Assembly (NCBI RefSeq): GCF_014204525.1
Contig: NZ_JACHLP010000012.1
Span: 105,401 to 169,400 of the forward strand
Direction: 5' to 3'
Origin: Roseateles oligotrophus
GTDB taxonomy: Bacteria; Pseudomonadota; Gammaproteobacteria; Burkholderiales; Burkholderiaceae_C
Length of the DNA stretch: 64,000 nt
Under the pieces are notes generated by a model. The model saw only the letters and a program-made list of their open reading frames with translations. It did no database searches and was not told the origin of the DNA. The position numbers and the translations under genes are program-made. Positions within the stretch are counted from its first letter, which is position 1; every line of letters starts with the position of its first letter. Below are positions 1 to 10,887 of this stretch, one piece after another.

Positions 1-367
1 TGCTGGTCAGCAGATGGCGGTCCAGGGGTTTGGGCAGATAGTCCACCGCACCCGATTCATAACCCCGGATCACATGGGGCGTGTTGGTCAGGCCGGCGGT
101 GACAAAAATAATCGGCAGCGTGCCGGTCTTGGGGTGGCTGCGCAGCAGCTCGGCCACCTCGTAGCCATTCATGCCGGGCATCTGCACATCGAGCAGAATC
201 AGCGCGAATGGCTGTTGCAGGCACAGGCGCAGGGCGCGGTTGCCGTCTTCGGCGCTCACCACCTGCAGGGGCAGGCCCATGCTCTCGAGCAGGCTTTTCA
301 TCGTCAGCAGATTGCTGGCTTGGTCGTCGACGACCAGGATGGGCACCAATTCCTCGGCTTGAGTCAT
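1..367 (-). CDS. Response regulator receiver protein, 3' end outside window
   Basis: N-terminal part (about 122 residues) of a CheY-like receiver domain; the gene runs off the left edge, so the C-terminal output domain is unknown. Visible are the acidic pair in VVDDQ near residue 14, the phosphoacceptor Asp in LLDVQMPGMNG near residue 60, a Thr in FVTAG, and the conserved Lys in YLPKPLD near residue 114. The ATG lies 43 bp beyond the CheR stop on the same strand, so it is probably the third gene of the kinase-CheR operon. Receivers of this sequence type often head REC-histidine kinase or REC-HD-GYP proteins; that extension is inference. Function: accepts phosphate from a partner kinase in the cytoplasm. 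Confidence 0.85.
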   Translation of the reverse strand, partial: MTQAEELVPILVVDDQASNLLTMKSLLESMGLPLQVVSAEDGNRALRLCLQQPFALILLDVQMPGMNGYEVAELLRSHPKTGTLPIIFVTAGLTNTPHVIRGYESGAVDYLPKPLDRHLLTS

Positions 368-410
368 TTGCAAGAGTGGGCAAGGCCTGCGATTTGCGGC
401 ATTTTGCAGT

Positions 411-1274
411 CTAGCCTGCGGCCGCCGTCTTGCAGTAGATGCGTGAGCCCAGGCTCAATTCCTGGTAGCGGTCGGCGATGCTTTGCAGCTCCAGCGTCTC
501 CTGCGCGCCCAAGACCAGGAAGCCGCCGACGCGCAGGCTGCGGTCCAGCAGCTTGAAGCAATGGGACTTGGCCTCGCGGTCGTAGTAGATCAGCAGATTG
601 CGGCAGAGGATCAGGTCCATCTCGCCGAAGTCCGCATCGCCGACGGCGTTGTGGTTGGCGAACACCATGCCTTGCTTCAGGCTGGGGTCCATCCAGGCCA
701 GGCCTTGGTCGACGCGGTAATAGTCGCCGAAGGACAGCTTGCCGCCGCTGGCCTGGTAGTTGCGGGTGGCCAGACGCAGGCTCTCGACCGCGTACGCGCC
801 CTGGCGGGCCCGCGCCAGCGCGGCCTCGTTGATGTCGGTGCCGTAGATGCGGCTGCGCGCCTCCAAGCCGGCCTCGCGCAGCAGGATGGCCATCGAGAAC
901 GCCTCCTCGCCGCTGGCGCAGCCGGCATGCCAGACCTTGATGGCCAGCGAGGTGGCCAGATGCGGCAAGACCTCGCCGCGCAGACGCAGAAACACGGCGG
1001 GGTCGCGGAACATCTCGGTCACACCCACGGTGACCTGTTGCAGCAGGCTCTGGACCAGGGCAGCGTCGCGCAGCAAGGGATGCAGCGCGGCGGAGAAGCT
1101 GGGCAGGCCTTGCAGGGCCAGCCAGCGCCGCAGGCGCCGTTGCAGCGAGGCCGTCGCGTAGGAGCGCAGATCCACCCGGTGCGCCCGGTACAGGCCCTGA
1201 ACCAGCAGGTCCAGCTCGATCAGCTCCAGCTCGTTGAGGGCCTGCTGTTCGCCGGTTTGGCGGGGCTCAATCAT
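411..1274 (-). CDS. cheR: CheR-type protein-glutamate O-methyltransferase
   Basis: 287 aa, usual length for CheR. Family role: transfers methyl groups from S-adenosylmethionine to glutamates of chemoreceptors in the cytoplasm. The N-terminal helical domain (about 1-80, with basic LQRRLRRWLALQG) is followed by the SAM domain: GVTEMFRDPAVF, the SAM-binding motif KVWHAGCASGEEAFS near residue 115, the acidic YGTDINEAAL, and DLILCRNLLIYYD near residue 225. Its ATG overlaps the 3' end of the upstream hybrid kinase by 8 bp, indicating translational coupling. No CheA or CheW is seen, so it may belong to a CheR/CheB-type stress-signalling cluster rather than classical chemotaxis (inference). Confidence 0.9.
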   Translation of the reverse strand: MIEPRQTGEQQALNELELIELDLLVQGLYRAHRVDLRSYATASLQRRLRRWLALQGLPSFSAALHPLLRDAALVQSLLQQVTVGVTEMFRDPAVFLRLRGEVLPHLATSLAIKVWHAGCASGEEAFSMAILLREAGLEARSRIYGTDINEAALARARQGAYAVESLRLATRNYQASGGKLSFGDYYRVDQGLAWMDPSLKQGMVFANHNAVGDADFGEMDLILCRNLLIYYDREAKSHCFKLLDRSLRVGGFLVLGAQETLELQSIADRYQELSLGSRIYCKTAAAG

Positions 1275-4200
1275 CGTTCGCGCGCGCCGGGCTGGGGCCT
1301 AGCCAGACCTGCATCATGGACAGCAGCTGCTCCTTGTCCAGCGGCTTGGCGATGTAGTCGCTGGCGCCTGCGGCCAGGCAGGCCTCACGGTCGCCCGGCA
1401 TGGTCTTGGCCGTCATGGCGATGATGGGCAGGCGGGCTTGCTCGGGGTGGGCACTGCCCGGGCCCAGGGCCCGGATGGCGCGCATGGCGGCGTAGCCGTC
1501 CATCTCCGGCATCATGATGTCCATCAGGATCAGCTCGATCTGCGGGTTGGCGCTCAGCAGGCTCAGGGCCTCGTGCCCGTTCTCGGCCTCGATCAGGCGC
1601 ACGCCGTGGTAGCTCAGCAAGCTGCCGATGGCGAACACATTGCGCATATCGTCGTCCGCCAGCAGCACGGTGCGGCCTCGCAGGCTGCTGATTTCTGCGG
1701 CCAATGCCGTCGCTGCGGGGGCGGCTGGGGCGCTGCTGCCGGCGGCCTGGTCGGCCGGCGGAGGGCGCTGGGCCAGCAGGGCTTGCAGGTCCTGGCGGAC
1801 GCGGGCCGGGCTGTGGTCACCCTTGACGATCAGGGCCTGGGCCAGATGGCGCAGGCTGCGCTCCTGGCTGGGCGTGGGCTGGCGGCCCGAGTGCACCAGC
1901 ACCGGCAGGCTGGCGCTGCTGTGTTGCTGGCGGATCTGCTGCAGCAGGTCTTCGCCGCGCATATCGCCCAGGCCCAGGTCCAGCACCAGGGCGTCGTAGC
2001 GGGCTTGCTGCAAGCGGTCCAGCGCCTGCCGGCCCGAGCTGGCGATGTCGATCTGCATGCCGGGCCCGCTCAGCAGCTCGCTCAAGGCATAGGCCTCGGT
2101 CGGGTGGTCTTCCACGATCAGCAGGCGCGCGCCGGCCGCCGGGCTGGAGCTGGCCGGGGGCGGCGGATCTACCGCGGCGCCGGCCCTGGGTTCCAGCGGC
2201 AGCAGCAGGGTGAAGGTGCTGCCCTGGCCGATTTGGCTGAGCAGGTTCAGCTGCCCTTGCAAGCCCTGCGCAAGCTGGCGCGAGATCGACAGGCCCAGGC
2301 CGGTGCCGCCATAGCTGCGGCTGATGCTGCCGTCCGCCTGCTTGAAGGCCTCGAACACCAGGGCTTGCTTGTCGGCCGCGATGCCGATGCCGCTGTCGCT
2401 AACGGCCAGGGCCAGCGTGGCCTGGCCCAGCGGGCTGTCGGCGGCCGTCAGGGCCTGGAGCTTGAGTTCGACCTGGCCTTGCTGGGTGAACTTGATGGCA
2501 TTGGAGAGCAGGTTCTTCAGCACCTGCTGGGTGCGGCGCAGGTCGAGCCGCAGCGGGCTGGGCAGGGCCGGTGCCAGGCTGAAGTCCAGGCGCAGGCCTT
2601 TTTGCTGGGCCAGGGGTGTGAACATCTGGCGCAGCGGTTCGATCAGCTCGTCCAGCGTGTGGGGCTCGAACAGGTATTCGACCTGGCCGGCCTCGATCTT
2701 GGAGAGGTCGAGGATGTCGTTGATCAGGCTCAGCAAGTCCTGGCCGGCGGCATGGATGGCGCCGGCGAACTTGCTCTGCTTCTCGCTCAGACATTGCTCG
2801 CGGTCGTCCTGCAGCAGGGCCGACAGCATCAGCATGCTGTTCAGCGGCGTGCGCAGCTCGTGCGACATATTGGCCAGGAATTCGGACTTGTAGCGGCTGA
2901 CCTGTTCCAGCTCCTGCGCTCGCCGTTCCAGCTCACGGCTGCTGTCGCCCAGCTCGGCATTGCGCAGATCGAGTTCGCGCCGCTGCGACTCCAGGGCCTG
3001 AGCATGGGCTTGCAGCTCCTGGTTGTTCTGCTCCAGCTCCTCTTGCTGGCTTTGCAGCTCCTCGCTCTGCGCCTGTGTGGTGGCCAGCAGCTCGTGGGTG
3101 CGCTGGCGGGACAGGGCCGAGCCCAGGCCCAGGCCTATGCCCTCGCGGGCCAGTTCGCTGAACTCCAGCGCCATCTCGTCAAAGCCTTGGAAGGCGCCCA
3201 GCTCCAGCAGGCCGATCAGGCCACCGGCATCGAACAGGGGCAGCAGCAGCAAGGCGGCGGGCGCGGCCTCGCCGGTGCCCGAGCTGGCGCGCAGATAGCC
3301 CGCGGGCAGGGGGCTGATGTGCTGCAGCTCGGCATTCTGGGCCGCCCCGCCCACCAGGCCCTGGCCGAGCGGGAAGCGCCGGCTCTGGCCCGGCTCGTCC
3401 AGCAAGCCCTCGGCCGCCACCCGCTGCAAGTCCTGACTGCCGGCCTGGTAGAAGTACAGGGCGCCCACCACGGCTTGCAGCCTGTGCATCGCGTAGCGCA
3501 AGACTGCCTGCCCCAGCTCCTGCGGCGGCAGCTCGCGGCGGGTGATCAGGTTCAGCTCGGCCAGGCCGGTCTTGATCCAGTCGCTGCGTTCCTTGGCCAG
3601 ATGGTTGTGCGTCAAGGCCCGTGCCATCGCGTTCAGCGCGTGCATCAGGCTGTGCTGGTCGGCCCGCGCGAGCGGTGCCTCCAGATGGTGTTCGCCCTGC
3701 GCGATGCGGTTGGCAAAGGCCACGGCGGCTTGCGGTTCACCGCCGAGTTGTCTCAGCATATTGCGCGTTACCCGCCAGCCGATCAGGCCGGCGAACAAGA
3801 CCGTCAAGACGCCCAGGCCCAGGACCTGGCGGCGCACGCTCTCCATCTCGGCGGTGGAGGCCGCGGCGGCCTTGCGCATTTGCTCACGGGCCGGTTCTAT
3901 GTATTTGTAGAGCCGGTCGAGATAGGCCAGCTGGGCCGGGCGCGCCGTCGTCAGCAACTGCGTTTTGGCCGCCTTGAACTGGCCGGTATCGATCAGCCGG
4001 GCGAAATCCTGTTCCAGCGGCAGGTAGATCTCGCGTGCGCTAATGATCTGCTCGAACAAGCGCCGTGAAGCCACATCGTTGCTGAGCCTCTTCAGCTCCG
4101 CCAGATGGTCTTTGCGCTCCTGGATCTCTTCACGCAGCCCGACCAGCTCCTTGCCGATCAGGGCCGGCTCGTCCAGGATCAAGGTGTTGCGGATGTGGCG

Positions 4201-4398
4201 GGCCGACTCCAGCAAGCTGGTGATCCATTGCTCGGCCACGATGACGCGCTCGGCCACCACATCGGTGATGTAGTCGTTCTTTTCGTTCTGCACATCGAGG
4301 TAGCGCAGGGCCACGCCGACCGAGCTGGCCATCAGCAAGAGCAGCAAGGCCAGCAGGCCGAAGAGCTGTGCCTTGAACGAGAGCTTGTCACTCGCCAT
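1267..4398 (-). CDS. Hybrid sensor histidine kinase (TM-HAMP-GAF-HisKA-HATPase-REC-REC)
   Basis: About 1043 aa. TM1 near residues 8-30, a periplasmic helical region (CHASE3-like) to about 185, TM2 near 186-208, HAMP to about 255, GAF about 280-428, then a Gln/Glu-rich coiled coil. HisKA has the phospho-His in NMSHELRTPLN near 512. The ATPase N box LLSNAIKFTQ is near 636, followed by DSGIGI and GGTGLGLSI. Two receivers follow, with Asp in VLDLGLGDM (about 808) and LMDIMMPEMDG (about 958); the second has a Lys in YIAKPLD. The chosen ATG at 4398 has GGAG 8 nt upstream; an in-frame TTG 18 bp earlier is less likely. It overlaps cheR by 8 bp. The ligand is unknown. Autophosphorylation with relay through the two receivers is inferred. 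Confidence 0.9.
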   Translation of the reverse strand: MASDKLSFKAQLFGLLALLLLLMASSVGVALRYLDVQNEKNDYITDVVAERVIVAEQWITSLLESARHIRNTLILDEPALIGKELVGLREEIQERKDHLAELKRLSNDVASRRLFEQIISAREIYLPLEQDFARLIDTGQFKAAKTQLLTTARPAQLAYLDRLYKYIEPAREQMRKAAAASTAEMESVRRQVLGLGVLTVLFAGLIGWRVTRNMLRQLGGEPQAAVAFANRIAQGEHHLEAPLARADQHSLMHALNAMARALTHNHLAKERSDWIKTGLAELNLITRRELPPQELGQAVLRYAMHRLQAVVGALYFYQAGSQDLQRVAAEGLLDEPGQSRRFPLGQGLVGGAAQNAELQHISPLPAGYLRASSGTGEAAPAALLLLPLFDAGGLIGLLELGAFQGFDEMALEFSELAREGIGLGLGSALSRQRTHELLATTQAQSEELQSQQEELEQNNQELQAHAQALESQRRELDLRNAELGDSSRELERRAQELEQVSRYKSEFLANMSHELRTPLNSMLMLSALLQDDREQCLSEKQSKFAGAIHAAGQDLLSLINDILDLSKIEAGQVEYLFEPHTLDELIEPLRQMFTPLAQQKGLRLDFSLAPALPSPLRLDLRRTQQVLKNLLSNAIKFTQQGQVELKLQALTAADSPLGQATLALAVSDSGIGIAADKQALVFEAFKQADGSISRSYGGTGLGLSISRQLAQGLQGQLNLLSQIGQGSTFTLLLPLEPRAGAAVDPPPPASSSPAAGARLLIVEDHPTEAYALSELLSGPGMQIDIASSGRQALDRLQQARYDALVLDLGLGDMRGEDLLQQIRQQHSSASLPVLVHSGRQPTPSQERSLRHLAQALIVKGDHSPARVRQDLQALLAQRPPPADQAAGSSAPAAPAATALAAEISSLRGRTVLLADDDMRNVFAIGSLLSYHGVRLIEAENGHEALSLLSANPQIELILMDIMMPEMDGYAAMRAIRALGPGSAHPEQARLPIIAMTAKTMPGDREACLAAGASDYIAKPLDKEQLLSMMQVWLGPSPARANDD

Positions 4399-4599
4399 AC
4401 CGGGGTCTCCATGCAATTCACAGCCGCCGTGCGATGCGACGCGCCGTCCCGGCTCTACTCTAACGCTTCATGCCCTGGGGGCTGGGCCGCTCAGGCTTGT
4501 GCGAGCCGCGCCCGATGGGCGGAAATTGCCCCTGAAACACAGGGTGCCTGGGTAAAACCCTGGGGGTGCTGCCGCGCTGATTTGGACTAAGGTGGCTGC

Positions 4600-5256
4600 A
4601 TGATCGAGCCCGCCTTTCCCGAACGCGCCCTGCAGGCCATGCCGCGCAGCCCGCTGCAGTTTTATTTCGATTTCTCCTCGCCTTACTCCTACATCGCCTC
4701 GGAGTGGGTCGCGGCCGTGGCCGCCCGCCATGGCCGGCCGGTGCAGTGGCATGCCATTTTGCTGGGGGTGACCTTCCAGGCGGCCGAGCTGAAGGCCCCG
4801 GTGGCCTATCCGCTCAAGCGCGACTATGTGCTGCGCGACTTTGCCCGCTCGGCCTACTTCGCCGGCCTGCCTTATCGGCAGCCCAGCGCCTTCCCCATCG
4901 CGACCCAGAATGCCGCGCGGGTGTTCTGGTGGCTGCATGCCCAGGATCCGGCGCGCGCCGTGGCCTGGGCCAAGGCCGGCTTGCGGGCCTACTTCACCCG
5001 CGACGTGGCGCTGAATGATGAGAGTCAGCTCAAGACCTTGGCGCAGGAGTGCGGCCTGGACCCGGATGCGGCGCAGGCCGCCTGGCATGAGCCGCAATGG
5101 AAGGAGCGGCTCAGGGCCGCCAACGAGGCCGCCATCGCCGCCGGCGTGTTTGGCGCGCCCTTCTTCATCATCGACGGCGAGTCCTTCTGGGGCAATGACC
5201 GCCAGGCGCAGATCGAGCGCTGGCTCAGCAGCGGGCCCTTCAAAGATCTGGTTTGA
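4600..5256 (+). CDS. 2-hydroxychromene-2-carboxylate isomerase family (DsbA/GST-kappa fold)
   Basis: 218 aa, typical of the HCCA isomerase/DsbA-like oxidoreductase family. Family role: glutathione-dependent cis-trans isomerisation in aromatic (naphthalene) degradation, or GST-kappa-like activity. FYFDFSSPYSYIASE near residues 21-35 is the family signature, with Ser in place of the DsbA cysteines. VFGAPFFIIDGESFWGNDR near 188-206 carries the cis-Pro loop and the conserved WGNDR. AAGG lies about 7 nt before the ATG; a second ATG at 4639 is possible. No aromatic pathway genes are nearby, so the substrate is open. It converges with, and overlaps by 17 bp, the CWC gene. Confidence 0.85.
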   Translation: MIEPAFPERALQAMPRSPLQFYFDFSSPYSYIASEWVAAVAARHGRPVQWHAILLGVTFQAAELKAPVAYPLKRDYVLRDFARSAYFAGLPYRQPSAFPIATQNAARVFWWLHAQDPARAVAWAKAGLRAYFTRDVALNDESQLKTLAQECGLDPDAAQAAWHEPQWKERLRAANEAAIAAGVFGAPFFIIDGESFWGNDRQAQIERWLSSGPFKDLV

Positions 5257-5454
5257 CGGCGGGCTGGTCTTCGGCGCTCAGGGTCCGCAAGCAGGCCAGG
5301 CACAGGCAGCCGCTGTACTGCTGGCCCAGGCGTTGGCGCAAGTCCTCGCTGAGTTTCATGTCAAAGCAGTCGCAGCGCTGGTCCTGGGCGCCGCAATGAA
5401 AACCGCCGCCGCAGCGCGGGCAGCGCTCGTCAAGGCGGGGCGCCGGTGCCGGGC

Positions 5455-5458
<4 letters not shown>
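5240..5458 (-). CDS. Small cysteine-rich CWC-type protein
   Basis: 72 aa with eight cysteines in CPRCGG, HCGAQ, CDCF and CLCLAC arrangements. This matches the cysteine-rich CWC family and suggests a small metal-binding protein. Its start overlaps the end of the malonyl-CoA synthetase gene by 4 bp (ATGA type), so the two are probably co-transcribed, although a functional link is not evident. Its 3' end overlaps the convergent isomerase gene. The biochemical role of the family is unknown. Confidence 0.75.
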
Positions 5459-7002
<1,544 letters not shown>

Positions 7003-7056
7003 GCCCGCATTGTCGCCAATGCGCAGGGCCTGTTCGCTCCCTGTTTCGGGGGGCTG

Positions 7057-7072
7057 TGGCTGCTACATTGCA
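7057..7072 (+). promoter_or_regulatory. Candidate sigma-54 (-24/-12) promoter
   Basis: TGGC at 7057-7060 and TTGCA at 7068-7072 stand exactly as in the RpoN consensus (TGGC, 7-nt spacer, TTGCA). The site lies 24 bp before the GTG start of a sigma-54 activator gene and points toward it, and AGGAG follows at 7085-7089. Autoregulation is inference; no transcription data are available. Confidence 0.5.
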
Positions 7073-7096
7073 GCTTCCATTCCCAGGAGCCGACCC

Positions 7097-8578
7097 GTGC
7101 CCGCCAACCAATTGCCGCTTGGACTCGATGCCGCTTTGAGCATGGCCGCGCAGTCCTTGTTCCAGGTGCTGGAGACCTCGGTGCAGGGCATGATGGTGCT
7201 GGACCGCGAGCACCGCATCGTCTGGATCAGCGAGGGCTATAAGCGCTTTTTGCCGGCCCTGGGTTTTGGCGACGAGCGCGAGTTCGTCGGCCGCCGGGTC
7301 GAGGAGGTCGTGCCCAATACCTTGATGGCCCAGGTGATAGAGACGGGCCAGCCGATTTTGGTCGATCTGCTGACCAATAAGGCCGGCAGCTTTCTGGTCA
7401 GCCGCCTGCCGCTGCGCAACGAGGCGGGCGAGGTGATAGGCGCTTTGGGCATGGTCTTGCTGGACCATCCCGAGACGACCTTGCGGCCGCTGATGCAGAA
7501 ATTTGCCGAGTTGCAGCAGGAGCTGATCGAGACCCGCCGCCAGCTCGCCGCCGAGCAGGCCCGCAGCCGCCGGCCCAAGCACACGATTGCCAGCTTCATC
7601 GGCTCCAGCCCGGCGGCGCTGGAGCTCAAGCGCCAGGCGCGCCGCGCGGCGCTGAGCGATTCCACCGTGCTGCTGCTGGGCGAGACCGGCACCGGCAAGG
7701 AGTTGCTGGCCCATGCCATCCATGCGGCTTCAGCGCGCGCCGCCAAGCCCCTGGTCAGCGTCAATATCGCCGCCGTACCCGACACCTTGCTGGAGGCCGA
7801 ATTCTTCGGCGTGGCGCCGGGTGCCTACACCGGGGCGGAGCGCAAGGGCCGCGCGGGCAAGTTCAGCATCGCCGACGGCGGCACGCTCTTCCTCGACGAA
7901 ATCGGCGATATGCCGCTGGCCCTGCAGTCCAAGCTGCTGCGCGTGCTGCAGGAGCAGGAGTTCGAGCCCCTGGGGAGCAACCAGGTGCTGGCCGTGGACC
8001 TGCGGGTGGTGGCGGCCACCAGCCGTGATCTGGCGGCCATGGTGGCGCGCGGCGAGTTCCGTGCCGACCTTTACTACCGCCTCAACGTCCTGCCCCTGCG
8101 TGTGCCGCCGCTGCGCGAGCGCATGGCCGATCTGGAGGCCCTGGTCGAGACCTTGCTGGAGGACATCGCGCGCCGCTCCGGCATGCCGCACAAACCCTTG
8201 AGCACCGAGGCGCTGGAATGGCTGGCCGCCCAGGGCTGGCCCGGCAATATCCGCGAGCTGCGCAATGTGCTGGAGCAGGCCAGCCTGATGAGTGAGGAGG
8301 CGGTGCTGACGCCGGCCTGCTTCGAGGCCTGCAGCAGCTTTGCGGCCCGCGCCCGCGCACTCGCCGCGCCGCCCCGGCCGGCGCCCGTTCCGGCCCCGCA
8401 GGCGCCAGCTCCCGCCGGCCTGCGCCCCCTGCCCGAGGTGATAGAGCGGGTCGAGCGCGATGCCATCGCCCAGGCCCTGAGTCTGACCGCCGGCAACCGC
8501 ATGGCGGCCGCCCGCCTGCTGCAGATTTCGCGCGCCAGCCTGTACGAGCGCCTGGCGCGTTGGCCGGATCTGGGCTGA
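7097..8578 (+). CDS. Sigma-54-dependent transcriptional activator (PAS-AAA+-Fis HTH)
   Basis: 493 aa from a GTG start preceded by AGGAG at a 7-nt spacing; the upstream frame to 6989 would overlap the divergent matB start. A PAS-like sensory domain covers about residues 15-130 ([15 protein letters not shown]), followed by a linker. The AAA+ domain has Walker A GETGTGKE near 195, the sigma-54 contact loop as GAYTGA near 241 (the common form is GAFTGA), Walker [10 protein letters not shown] near 264, and the R-finger region [21 protein letters not shown] Fis-type helix-turn-helix lies near 462-490. Family role: ATP-driven remodelling of RpoN holoenzyme. The divergent matB gene is the likeliest neighbouring target, but no sigma-54 site facing matB was found; the visible one faces this gene. 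Confidence 0.9.
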   Translation: MPANQLPLGLDAALSMAAQSLFQVLETSVQGMMVLDREHRIVWISEGYKRFLPALGFGDEREFVGRRVEEVVPNTLMAQVIETGQPILVDLLTNKAGSFLVSRLPLRNEAGEVIGALGMVLLDHPETTLRPLMQKFAELQQELIETRRQLAAEQARSRRPKHTIASFIGSSPAALELKRQARRAALSDSTVLLLGETGTGKELLAHAIHAASARAAKPLVSVNIAAVPDTLLEAEFFGVAPGAYTGAERKGRAGKFSIADGGTLFLDEIGDMPLALQSKLLRVLQEQEFEPLGSNQVLAVDLRVVAATSRDLAAMVARGEFRADLYYRLNVLPLRVPPLRERMADLEALVETLLEDIARRSGMPHKPLSTEALEWLAAQGWPGNIRELRNVLEQASLMSEEAVLTPACFEACSSFAARARALAAPPRPAPVPAPQAPAPAGLRPLPEVIERVERDAIAQALSLTAGNRMAAARLLQISRASLYERLARWPDLG

Positions 8579-8687
8579 ATTTCGCCAACTCATCAAGTAA
8601 CTGCTTAGTCGGCGGCTTGTCATAGTCGGGAGACCCAAGCAGCAGAGCCATCCGATCCCGGCGGCCTGCGCCAGGGCGGAGACTCGG

Positions 8688-10229
8688 ATGAAAAAAATGA
8701 TGCTGGCCACGCGTTTGCGGCTGACGGTGCTGGTCTGTGTGTTGCTGTTCGTAGCCCTGGTCATGGGGCTGGCGCAGCGCTCGGCCGCCAGTTTGATGGA
8801 GGTCAAGATGCTGACCACGGTGGAGCAGGTCAAGCGGGCCGAGAAGATCGCGGACGAGTACCTGGCCAAGGCCAAGTCCGGCGCCATGCCGGAGGCCGAG
8901 GCCAAGGCCGCCGCCGCGGCCGAGATCGGCAAGCTGCGCTACTCCGGCAACGAGTACATCTGGATCAACGATATGCAGCCTCGCATGGTCATGCACCCCA
9001 TCAAGCCCGAGCTGAACGGCAAGGACCTGGGCGGCAACAAGGACCAGGCCGGCAAATTCCTGTTCGTGGAATTCGTGAACGTGGTCAAGGCTGCCGGCGA
9101 GGGCTATGTCGACTACCTCTGGCCCCGCCCCGGTGCCACCGAGCCCGTGCCCAAGCGTTCCTATGTCAAGGGTTTTGCCGCTTGGTCCTGGGTGCTGGGC
9201 TCGGGAATCTATACCGATGATGTCGAGAGCATCGCTCACAAGGACGCCCGCCTGGCCCTGATCCTGGTGCTGCTGGGCGGTGGCCTGGCGATGTTGGCCG
9301 TCGAGCTGGTGCTGCGCAGCCTGCGCCAGCGTCTGGCCAGCATGAAGACCTTGATGCAGGCCGTGGCCGAAGGCGATCTGCGCGCCAAGGTCGAGATCGG
9401 CCAGCAAGACGAGGTGGGCCAGGTGATGACCCAGGTGGCCGCCATGCAGGAGCGGCTGACCGAGCTGGTGCTGGCCATACGCAGCGCCACCGAGTCCATC
9501 GGCCATGCCTCCAGCGAGGTGGCCGTGGGCAGCCAGGACCTGTCCATGCGCACCGAGCAGGCGGCGGCCAATCTGCAGCAGACGGCGGCCTCGCTGCAAG
9601 ACCTGACCCAGCAGGTCAAGCTGAGCGCCGAGGCGGCCGTGCAAACCCATCAGCTGGCCGGCAGCGCCGCCGACCGAGCCCGCGATGGCGCGGTGGTGAT
9701 GGACGAGGTGGTCAGCACCATGGAGGGCATCTCCAGTGCCAGCCGCAAGATCTCCGACATCATCGCCGTCATCGACGGTGTGGCCTTCCAGACCAATATC
9801 CTGGCCCTGAACGCGGCCGTGGAGGCGGCCCGGGCGGGTGAGCAGGGCCGTGGTTTTGCCGTGGTGGCGGCCGAGGTGCGCAGCCTGGCCCAGCGCTCGG
9901 CCCAGGCGGCCCGGGAGATCAAGAGTCTGATCATGGATTCGGTCGAGCGTGTCAACGCCGGCACGGCCCAGGTCAACCGTGCGGGCAGTTCCATGGGCGA
10001 GATCCTGGGTGCGGTGCAGCGGGTCAGCAGCACGGTGGGCGAGATCAGCCAAGCCAGCAGCGGCCAGTCCGACGGCATCCACCAGATCAACCATGCCCTG
10101 ACCCAGCTGGACGGCATGACCCAGCAGAACGCCGCCTTGGTCGAACAGACGGCCGCTGCGGCGGAGTCGCTGAAGCAGCAGGCGCAGGGGCTGAACGATA
10201 CGGTGGCGGTGTTCAAGACCAGGCGTTGA
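8688..10229 (+). CDS. Methyl-accepting chemotaxis protein with Cache domain
   Basis: 513 aa. TM1 is about residues 12-32; a periplasmic single Cache (sCache_2-like) domain covers about 35-180 with [18 protein letters not shown] and [19 protein letters not shown]2 about 186-208, HAMP to about 260, then the coiled-coil signalling domain with the highly conserved tip [20 protein letters not shown] near 365-384. No C-terminal CheR/CheB-tethering pentapeptide is seen; it ends in FKTRR. GGAG precedes the start. sCache_2 receptors typically sense small organic acids (family knowledge); the ligand here is unknown. It stands alone between the activator and a repeat region. Confidence 0.92.
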   Translation: MKKMMLATRLRLTVLVCVLLFVALVMGLAQRSAASLMEVKMLTTVEQVKRAEKIADEYLAKAKSGAMPEAEAKAAAAAEIGKLRYSGNEYIWINDMQPRMVMHPIKPELNGKDLGGNKDQAGKFLFVEFVNVVKAAGEGYVDYLWPRPGATEPVPKRSYVKGFAAWSWVLGSGIYTDDVESIAHKDARLALILVLLGGGLAMLAVELVLRSLRQRLASMKTLMQAVAEGDLRAKVEIGQQDEVGQVMTQVAAMQERLTELVLAIRSATESIGHASSEVAVGSQDLSMRTEQAAANLQQTAASLQDLTQQVKLSAEAAVQTHQLAGSAADRARDGAVVMDEVVSTMEGISSASRKISDIIAVIDGVAFQTNILALNAAVEAARAGEQGRGFAVVAAEVRSLAQRSAQAAREIKSLIMDSVERVNAGTAQVNRAGSSMGEILGAVQRVSSTVGEISQASSGQSDGIHQINHALTQLDGMTQQNAALVEQTAAAAESLKQQAQGLNDTVAVFKTRR

Positions 10230-10887
10230 GCTTTGGGGTTATTGCTGTAGGGCTGCTAAGCGGCGCGTAGCGCCGGTGACTGGTTTCTTGTTGGAAGGCC
10301 CAGCGGGGAATTCGCCCCCGCAGGCGCCCTACTTTTTTGCTTCGCCAAAAAAGTAGGCAAAAAAGGCGACCCGAATGCCTGGCCCCTGCGGGGTCCGCTG
10401 CGGCACTTGGCTTTGGCGGGCCGCGCCCAACTCACTGCGCTACGCTCCGTTCAAACAAGGGGCGCGAGTCAGTTCACGAAGTCGCTTCGCGACGCCCGCC
10501 AAAGCCAAGCACCGCAGCCCAGGCAACACGGGACATGCGAAAACCACACGGCTCGCTGCGCGTCGCCTCGATTGCGCCGCAGCTATCGCTGCAGGCGCTT
10601 GGGCGAACTTCCGGCTGGGCCTTGGCAAAGGGTGATGCAGCAGGTAAAGCCACCATTGCTCTGTACCAAGAACCGTCCAAATTTCGGACGCCGTCTTGAA
10701 TCTGGACGACCCCCTGCCGCTAACCGTCCACTTTTCATGCAAGCCCCGGGCGAGCAAGACCTTGCCTGGGCGCTAACTTCCTCCCACCATGGGGCCGCCC
10801 TCGGTGTTTACACCGGGGCCGGCGTTTCGGGCACAGGGTTTGCAAAAGTTCTCCGGTCAGAGACGAAAAAAACGCTGGAGACTTTGT
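10230..10887. repeat. 658-bp gene-free stretch with palindromic repeat element
   Basis: No convincing gene; short open frames here have no domain character. A perfect 12-bp inverted repeat (10328-10339 and 10346-10357, CCTACTTTTTTG arm, 6-nt loop) lies about 100 bp after the chemoreceptor gene and could act as a bidirectional terminator. A second inverted repeat has 25-bp arms at 10397-10421 and 10494-10518 with 23 matches, including a perfect 16-bp core (CTTGGCTTTGGCGGGC). The layout resembles dispersed repeats of Burkholderiales; that identification is from memory, not a search. A small inverted repeat CGTCC/GGACG lies at 10674-10690. The ABC transporter leader follows. Confidence 0.6.

Noticed and set aside
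1438..4068. 876-aa open frame on the plus strand
   Set aside because: Antisense to the hybrid kinase; composition (Gln/Ala/Gly/Leu) is that of a GC-driven shadow frame.
8082..10094. 670-aa minus-strand frame
   Set aside because: Antisense to the chemoreceptor and activator genes; no motifs.
10337..10887. Small plus-strand frames in the gene-free stretch
   Set aside because: Arg/Pro/Ser-rich translations of palindromic repeat DNA, no family resemblance, overlapping each other in several frames.
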